Assembly (NCBI RefSeq): GCF_014323725.1
Contig: NZ_JABVED010000010.1
Span: 62,001-126,000, forward strand
DNA from: Actinokineospora xionganensis
GTDB lineage: Bacteria > Actinomycetota > Actinomycetes > Mycobacteriales > Pseudonocardiaceae
Direction of reading: 5' to 3'
DNA length: 64,000 bases
A program made the position numbers and the translations under genes. This document shows positions 60,036 through 64,000 of the stretch, one piece after another (within the stretch, counting starts at the first letter, position 1; the number at the start of each line of letters is the position of its first letter). The notes under the pieces were generated by a model that was not told where the DNA came from, made no database searches, and was given only the letters and a program-made list of their open reading frames with translations.

Positions 60036-61016
60036 ATGCGACGCCGCTACAAGACGTTCGCCACCGGCCTCGTTCTCGCCATCAGCGCGGCGACGGGAAG
60101 CCTGGTCATGTCGTCGGGCACCGCCGCGGCGGCGGACCCGATCGTCGTAGGCAGCTGCGGGGCGAGCATCCAGGGCACGCCCGGCCAGCCCGTGGCACTG
60201 AGCCCCTCGGCGCTGCTGAGCCCGATCACCAACGTCCTCAACAGCCTTCCGCTGGTCAAGGTCACCCTCGCACCGCTGGTCAACGGCGTGCTCGCCTCGA
60301 TGGGACCGATCCCGATCGGCGCGCTGCCCAACGGCAGCGGCACCATCGGCGGCTCCAGCATCGGCGGCGCGGTCACCAACGCGCTGGCCGGAACCGCGCT
60401 CGCGCCCATCGCCAACGCCGTCGGCTCGGCCATGGCGTCGGGCTGCACCGTCCTGGTCAAGGGCGTCAACACGGTCGTCGCCCCCGTGCAGGAGGGCTCC
60501 AAGGCCGTCGCGGGCGCCGTGGAGAAGGGTGCGGCGGCACTGCCGCTGCCCGGCAACCCGACCAACCCGACACAACCCCCCGGCACCACCAACCCAGGCG
60601 CCCCCGACGGCGGCCAGGGCAACACCGACGGCGGAAACTCCAACGCCCTGCCTGGCTCGAACCAGCCGGTTTCGGGCGGCGTCCCCAGCGCGGGCGGCCT
60701 GTTCTTCAGCCCCAACTACAGTTTCGGCCGCTCGCCGATGGCCGACTACTCCAACCTGCCGTTCGCCAAGGCCGGGCTGTTCGCCCCGTCGCCCGGCGTC
60801 CGGTACGGCGGTGGCGTCCCGGGCTACTCGCCGCAGTTCGGCATCCTCGGCACCAACAACGACACCGACGGCGTCCAGGCCGCGGGCCACGCCGACGCGC
60901 TCACCCCGATCGGGGGCAACCGCATCGCGTTCCCGATCCTGCTCGCCGTGCTGGCCCTGTCCGGTGTGACCGCGGCACTGGTCCGCACCTGGGTGCTTCG
61001 CCGCATGACCGCCTGA
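60036..61016 (+). CDS. Secreted, C-terminally anchored protein, paralogue 1
   Basis: A 326-residue protein with a Sec signal peptide (MRRRYKTFATGLVLAISAAT... cleavage likely after AAAA), a Gly/Ser/Ala-rich middle with hydrophobic helices, a Pro/Gly/Thr/Asn-rich linker (~170-215) and a C-terminal membrane helix followed by RRMTA. Before the helix lies a block shared with the next gene: LPFAKAGLFAPSPG, RYGGG, PGYSPQFGIL. ATG 60036 has AAGGGG upstream. Likely an outer-face envelope protein. Family not recognised. Confidence 0.75.
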   Translation: MRRRYKTFATGLVLAISAATGSLVMSSGTAAAADPIVVGSCGASIQGTPGQPVALSPSALLSPITNVLNSLPLVKVTLAPLVNGVLASMGPIPIGALPNGSGTIGGSSIGGAVTNALAGTALAPIANAVGSAMASGCTVLVKGVNTVVAPVQEGSKAVAGAVEKGAAALPLPGNPTNPTQPPGTTNPGAPDGGQGNTDGGNSNALPGSNQPVSGGVPSAGGLFFSPNYSFGRSPMADYSNLPFAKAGLFAPSPGVRYGGGVPGYSPQFGILGTNNDTDGVQAAGHADALTPIGGNRIAFPILLAVLALSGVTAALVRTWVLRRMTA

Positions 61017-61075
61017 CTTGATCGCCGGTCTATCGTTCACCCGGTAGTGGCGTACGACACGGAAGGGTGCACCGG

Positions 61076-61912
61076 GTGCGGCGACTGATCGGCTCTGCTC
61101 TCGCATTGCTCGCCGCGGGCGCCGCGGTCTCCCTCGGACCGGCGCAGGCCAGTGCGGCCCCCATACCGTTCGTCGCCGTGGACTGCTCCCAGTCCGTCAT
61201 CGCCTTCAAGGGCCAGCCGGTCACGCTCGCGCGGCTCGCGGTCGCCGGGCTGGTCAGCCAGGCCGTCCGAGAGACCGAGGGCCTGGGCACGCTGCGCGGC
61301 ACCACGGTCGGCGTCGCCTTCCCGCTCGGCGCATCGATCCCCGTCGGCGAGGTCCCGGATGGCACCGGCGAGATCCCGGGGTCCGCGATCGCGGACGCCG
61401 TGGCGACCGTCGTACGGCCTATGCGGGAGCTGGTCCCGCATACCGACGCCGCGGTCGCGCGCGTCCACCAATTGGTCACCGAGAAGTGCGGCATGACAGT
61501 GCGCGCCCTCAACCCGTCCAAGACCGCGCCCGGCACCAAGCCCGGCGCTCCGGGATCCAACCCACTCACGCCGAACGCGCAGCCCGTCGGCGGCTACACG
61601 GTCCCGGACCAACTGCGGCTCTACGACGGCGTCGCGCTCGCCGGGGCGGCCAAGCGCGACTACGGGTCGATCCCGTTCGCCAAGGCGGGTCTGTTCGTGC
61701 CCTCGCCCGGCGCCCGCTACGGCAGCGTCCCCGGCTACAGCCCCGAATTCGGAGTGCTCAGCGACAGCCAGGGCTTCCGCACGGCCGGTGACGCCCAGGC
61801 GCTGCCGGTGGGCACGGGCAACACCGTCGGCCTGCCGATCCTGCTGGCCGTCCTCGCGTTGTCGGTGGTCACTGGTGCACTGGTCCGCACGTGGGTGCTG
61901 CGCAGGGCCTGA
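61076..61912 (+). CDS. Secreted, C-terminally anchored protein, paralogue 2
   Basis: A 278-residue paralogue of the previous gene. Signal peptide VRRLIGSALALLAAGAAVSLG-like with cleavage near ASA-AP, a folded domain with one Cys pair (VDCSQ and TEKCG) that could form a disulfide, a short linker, the shared block IPFAKAGLFVPSPGARYG / PGYSPEFGVL, and a C-terminal helix ending RTWVLRRA. GTG 61076 is preferred, with GGAAGGG nine bases upstream. It ends just before the rpsF leader. Function unknown. Confidence 0.75.
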   Translation: MRRLIGSALALLAAGAAVSLGPAQASAAPIPFVAVDCSQSVIAFKGQPVTLARLAVAGLVSQAVRETEGLGTLRGTTVGVAFPLGASIPVGEVPDGTGEIPGSAIADAVATVVRPMRELVPHTDAAVARVHQLVTEKCGMTVRALNPSKTAPGTKPGAPGSNPLTPNAQPVGGYTVPDQLRLYDGVALAGAAKRDYGSIPFAKAGLFVPSPGARYGSVPGYSPEFGVLSDSQGFRTAGDAQALPVGTGNTVGLPILLAVLALSVVTGALVRTWVLRRA

Positions 61913-61941
61913 CCGGCCGCTGTTACGCTCTGTCCGCAGAC

Positions 61942-61983
61942 CCTCCTGCCACGGAACGTCCGTGGCCGCGAGTCCACAGGAGG
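61942..61983 (+). ncRNA. S6:S18-binding leader RNA motif before rpsF
   Basis: In the rpsF 5' leader, CCTCCTG (61942-61948) pairs with CAGGAGG (61977-61983), which contains the rpsF ribosome-binding site. Inside, CCACGGA (61949-61955) pairs with TCCGTGG (61959-61965) over an ACG loop. The 3' side bulge (61966-61976) begins with CCG. This is the layout described for the S6:S18 autoregulatory motif of rpsF-rpsR operons. Binding is inferred from structure. Confidence 0.65.
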
Positions 61984-61995
61984 TGAGTGGTCTTC

Positions 61996-62286
61996 ATGCG
62001 TCATTACGAGGTTATGGTCATCCTCGACCCCACACTCGACGAGCGCACTGTCGCTCCGTCGCTCGACACGTTCCTCAACGTGATCCGCACGTCGGGCGGA
62101 AACGTCGAGAAGGTCGAAATCTGGGGCAAGCGTCGCCTGTCCTTCGAGATCAAGAAGCACGCCGAAGGCATCTACGCCGTGCTCGACATCATCTCGGAGC
62201 CGGCGGCTGTGAAGGAGCTGGACCGCCAGCTGTCCCTGCAGGAATCCGTGCTGCGGACCAAGGTCATGCGGCGCGAGAACGCCTGA
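61996..62286 (+). CDS. rpsF: 30S ribosomal protein bS6
   Basis: A 96-residue ribosomal protein that binds 16S rRNA with bS18. [37 protein letters not shown] and [11 protein letters not shown] are typical. ATG 61996 is chosen (GGAGGTGA about ten bases upstream); the in-frame GTG at 61987 lies too close to the ribosome site. First gene of rpsF-ssb-rpsR-rplI, likely controlled by the S6:S18 leader. Confidence 0.96.
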   Translation: MRHYEVMVILDPTLDERTVAPSLDTFLNVIRTSGGNVEKVEIWGKRRLSFEIKKHAEGIYAVLDIISEPAAVKELDRQLSLQESVLRTKVMRRENA

Positions 62287-62305
62287 CGGGACCAGGAGGC
62301 AAACG

Positions 62306-62809
62306 ATGGCTGGTGACACGACGATCACGGTGGTCGGAAATCTGACCGCCGATCCAGAATTGCGCTTCACCCCGTCGGGTGCTGCCGTGGCCAGCTTCAC
62401 GGTCGCGTCCACGCCCCGCACGTTCGATAAAGCGAGCGGCGAGTGGAAAGACGGCGAAGCGCTCTTCCTGCGGTGCAACATCTGGCGACAGGCGGCCGAG
62501 AACGTGGCCGAGTCGCTGACCCGCGGTTCGCGGGTGATCGTGAGCGGACGGCTCAAGCAGCGGTCTTACGAGACCCGCGAGGGCGAGAAGCGCACGGTCA
62601 TCGAGCTTGAGGTCGACGAGGTCGGCCCCTCGCTCAAGTACGCGACCGCCAAGGTCAACAAGGTCAGCCGAGGCACCGGTGGTGGCGGCGGCGGTTACGG
62701 CGGCGGTGGCTCCGGCCAGTCCGCTCCGCCCGCTGACGACCCGTGGGGCTCCGCACCTCCGTCAGGCGGCGGTGGCGGCGGCGGCTTCAACGACGAGCCT
62801 CCTTTCTAA
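62306..62809 (+). CDS. ssb: Single-stranded DNA-binding protein
   Basis: A 167-residue SSB. The OB fold spans ~1-115 ([54 protein letters not shown]). A Gly-rich linker ([13 protein letters not shown]) and the acidic tip DEPPF, which recruits partner proteins, complete it. AGGAGG precedes the ATG. Located between rpsF and rpsR as in Rv0054. Confidence 0.97.
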   Translation: MAGDTTITVVGNLTADPELRFTPSGAAVASFTVASTPRTFDKASGEWKDGEALFLRCNIWRQAAENVAESLTRGSRVIVSGRLKQRSYETREGEKRTVIELEVDEVGPSLKYATAKVNKVSRGTGGGGGGYGGGGSGQSAPPADDPWGSAPPSGGGGGGGFNDEPPF

Positions 62810-62868
62810 AGCGCACTGCACCGCGCTCACCCCAGACTCTTTCACTAGATAGAACCCAGGAGTAAGAC

Positions 62869-63117
62869 GTGGCCAAGCCACCGATTCGCAAGCCCAAGAA
62901 GAAGGTCTGCGTGTTCTGCAAGGACGTGAAGAAGGACCGTCCGGTGAACATCGACTACAAGGACACCACGCTGCTGCGCAAGTACATCTCCGACCGCGGC
63001 AAGATCCGCGCGCGTCGCGTTACGGGCAACTGCAGCCAGCACCAGCGCGACGTCGCCATCGCGGTGAAGAACGCTCGCGAGGTCGCCCTGCTTCCCTACA
63101 CCTCGACCGCTCGCTGA
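62869..63117 (+). CDS. rpsR: 30S ribosomal protein bS18
   Basis: An 82-residue bS18 with a VCVFCK Cys pair and a third Cys near NCSQHQ, consistent with a zinc-binding (C+) form. [19 protein letters not shown] is the family core. GTG start with AGGAG upstream. It partners bS6 on the ribosome and in the leader RNA. Confidence 0.96.
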   Translation: MAKPPIRKPKKKVCVFCKDVKKDRPVNIDYKDTTLLRKYISDRGKIRARRVTGNCSQHQRDVAIAVKNAREVALLPYTSTAR

Positions 63118-63134
63118 TCAGGAGGAGACGCATC

Positions 63135-63590
63135 ATGAAGCTCATCCTCACCACTGACGTGAGTGGACTTGGTGGCCCCGGCGACGCCGTCGAGGTCAAG
63201 GACGGCTACGGCCGCAACTACCTGCTGCCCAAGGGCTACGCGATCCTCGCCACCAAGGGTGCCGAGAAGCAGGTCCAGGTCATCCGCCGGGCCCAGGAGG
63301 CCAGCCGGATCCGCGACCTCGACCACGCCAAGGAGGTCAAGGGAGCGCTGACCGCACTGGGCAGCGTGCCGCTGGCCGCCAAGGCCGCGTCGAACTCGGG
63401 CAAGCTGTTCGGCTCGATCACCACGGCCGACATCGTCGCCGCCGTCAAGGCGGCCGGTGGCCCGGTGCTCGACAAGCGTGCGATCGACCTCGCCGGCCAC
63501 ATCAAGACGGTCGGCAAGCACTCGGTCAACGTGCGGCTCCACCCGGACGTCACCGCCGCCTTCACCGTCGAGGTGAACGCGGCGGGCTGA
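63135..63590 (+). CDS. rplI: 50S ribosomal protein bL9
   Basis: A 151-residue bL9: N-terminal RNA-binding domain [38 protein letters not shown], long connecting helix and C-terminal domain (SVTTADI-like [24 protein letters not shown]). AGGAGG precedes the ATG. Last gene of the operon. Confidence 0.97.
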   Translation: MKLILTTDVSGLGGPGDAVEVKDGYGRNYLLPKGYAILATKGAEKQVQVIRRAQEASRIRDLDHAKEVKGALTALGSVPLAAKAASNSGKLFGSITTADIVAAVKAAGGPVLDKRAIDLAGHIKTVGKHSVNVRLHPDVTAAFTVEVNAAG

Positions 63591-63602
63591 CCCCGTCCAA
63601 CC

Positions 63603-63641
63603 GAAACCGCCCCTTCCGCCGCGAGCGGGAGGGGCGGTTTC
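63603..63641 (+). terminator. Terminator of the rpsF operon
   Basis: A 17-bp stem (63603-63619 with 63625-63641, one wobble) and five-base loop, starting 12 bases after the rplI stop; the right arm ends GGTTTCG. Confidence 0.85.
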
Positions 63642-63665
63642 GTGTCCGTGTCCACTGTCCCCAAG

Positions 63666-63890
63666 TTGTCCACAGGTCGTGTTCACCCGCCGGGGTGACG
63701 CCGGCGGCGACACGCCGAAGCGGCGATTAATCGCGACACGCCGGGGGATCGTGGGAGAGTTTTCTCCACACCTTGTACACAGCCTCTGAACTGGGCGTTC
63801 TTGTAAGACTGCGGTAGTTGTCCCCAAGTTGTACACAGGTACGCGGGCAGCTGTACGCAGGTGTCCCAAACCATCCACAAGTTATCCACA
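63666..63890 (+). promoter_or_regulatory. Cluster of DnaA-box-like 9-mers
   Basis: In the last ~360 gene-free bases: TTGTCCACA (63666-63674), TTGTACACA (63773-63781), TTGTCCCCA (63818-63826), TTGTACACA (63829-63837), CCATCCACA (63871-63879) and a perfect TTATCCACA (63882-63890), all in the same orientation. dnaB would be expected next by synteny. The cluster could be a DnaA-controlled promoter or a DnaA titration site. No AT-rich unwinding region is seen. Confidence 0.5.
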
Positions 63891-64000
63891 GGTGTGTCCC
63901 CAAGGTCGTTTGCAAGCGGCCGATCGGGGGTTCTAGCGTCGGCCCGGCGGCACCGAAATGTCGCCGTGCCGACGTACCGTCGGACCGAACAGATGTACGA

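Noticed and set aside
1-64000. tRNA, rRNA, CRISPR, prophage or NRPS/PKS cluster
   Set aside because: Looked for cloverleaf patterns, regular spacer repeats, phage structural genes and modular synthases; none seen.
63642-64000. Chromosomal origin (oriC)
   Set aside because: DnaA-like boxes are present but there is no dnaA/dnaN, no AT-rich unwinding element, and gene order indicates the rplI-dnaB gap instead.

Overview
The window is about 70% G+C chromosomal DNA with GTG/TTG starts, tightly packed operons and many perfect-stem terminators. It looks like an actinomycete, most probably a member of the Pseudonocardiaceae. Two blocks match gene orders I know from Mycobacterium tuberculosis. The right end follows Rv0046c-Rv0056 (ino1, padR, DUF5318, ponA1, membrane glycosyltransferase, rpsF-ssb-rpsR-rplI). 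Positions 15.6-20.7 kb follow the Rv0238/Rv0241c-Rv0243 group (TetR, htdX, fabG4, fadA2). The genus cannot be fixed from the sequence alone.

Layout. 0-3.4 kb: the end of an ADP-ribosylglycohydrolase gene, then a type VII secretion-style toxin cassette (YbaB-like, EspC-like, TNT-domain NAD glycohydrolase toxin, small immunity candidate). 3.4-10.3 kb: M20 peptidase, an orphan trpBA pair behind an AT-richer leader, an EamA exporter, an XRE/DUF5753 regulator and a lipoprotein. 10.6-14.3 kb: branched-chain 2-oxoacid (or pyruvate) dehydrogenase operon E1alpha-E1beta-E2. 14.3-20.8 kb: lipid locus with two SCP2-like proteins, TetR, MaoC hydratase, FabG4-type reductase and thiolase, linked by a shared palindrome. 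20.8-24.8 kb: AAA ATPase, HicAB toxin-antitoxin, small proteins, ROK kinase. 24.8-29.1 kb: solute:sodium symporter with DUF3311 partner, and GTP-type PEP carboxykinase. 29.4-34.3 kb: acidic Asp-rich repeat protein and two dynamin-like GTPases flanking a GrpE-like protein. 34.4-41.3 kb: DesK/LuxR-type two-component pair, SDR/TetR pair, ABC exporter with duplicated permeases, and an unknown protein. 41.3-46.5 kb: trmB, a diverged nitric-oxide-synthase-like protein, an amidohydrolase, an IS630-type element with a frameshift-translated transposase, a MITE and an SDR. 46.6-49.5 kb: PhoX-type phosphatase and a frameshifted Uma2 gene. 49.5-64 kb: ino1/padR, DUF5318, bifunctional penicillin-binding protein, two GT87-like membrane proteins, rarD, endonuclease IV, two secreted membrane-anchored paralogues, the rpsF operon with a likely S6:S18 leader RNA, and a cluster of DnaA-box-like 9-mers at the end.

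The most unusual items are: the NOS-like protein that keeps the heme cysteine but has lost the arginine-binding Glu and the pterin-binding C terminus; the operator shared across the lipid locus; two TA-duplicating mobile elements stacked between two stop codons; the orphan trpBA module; and the dynamin/GrpE group without an Hsp70 in view. I found no rRNA, tRNA, CRISPR array, prophage or large biosynthetic cluster.
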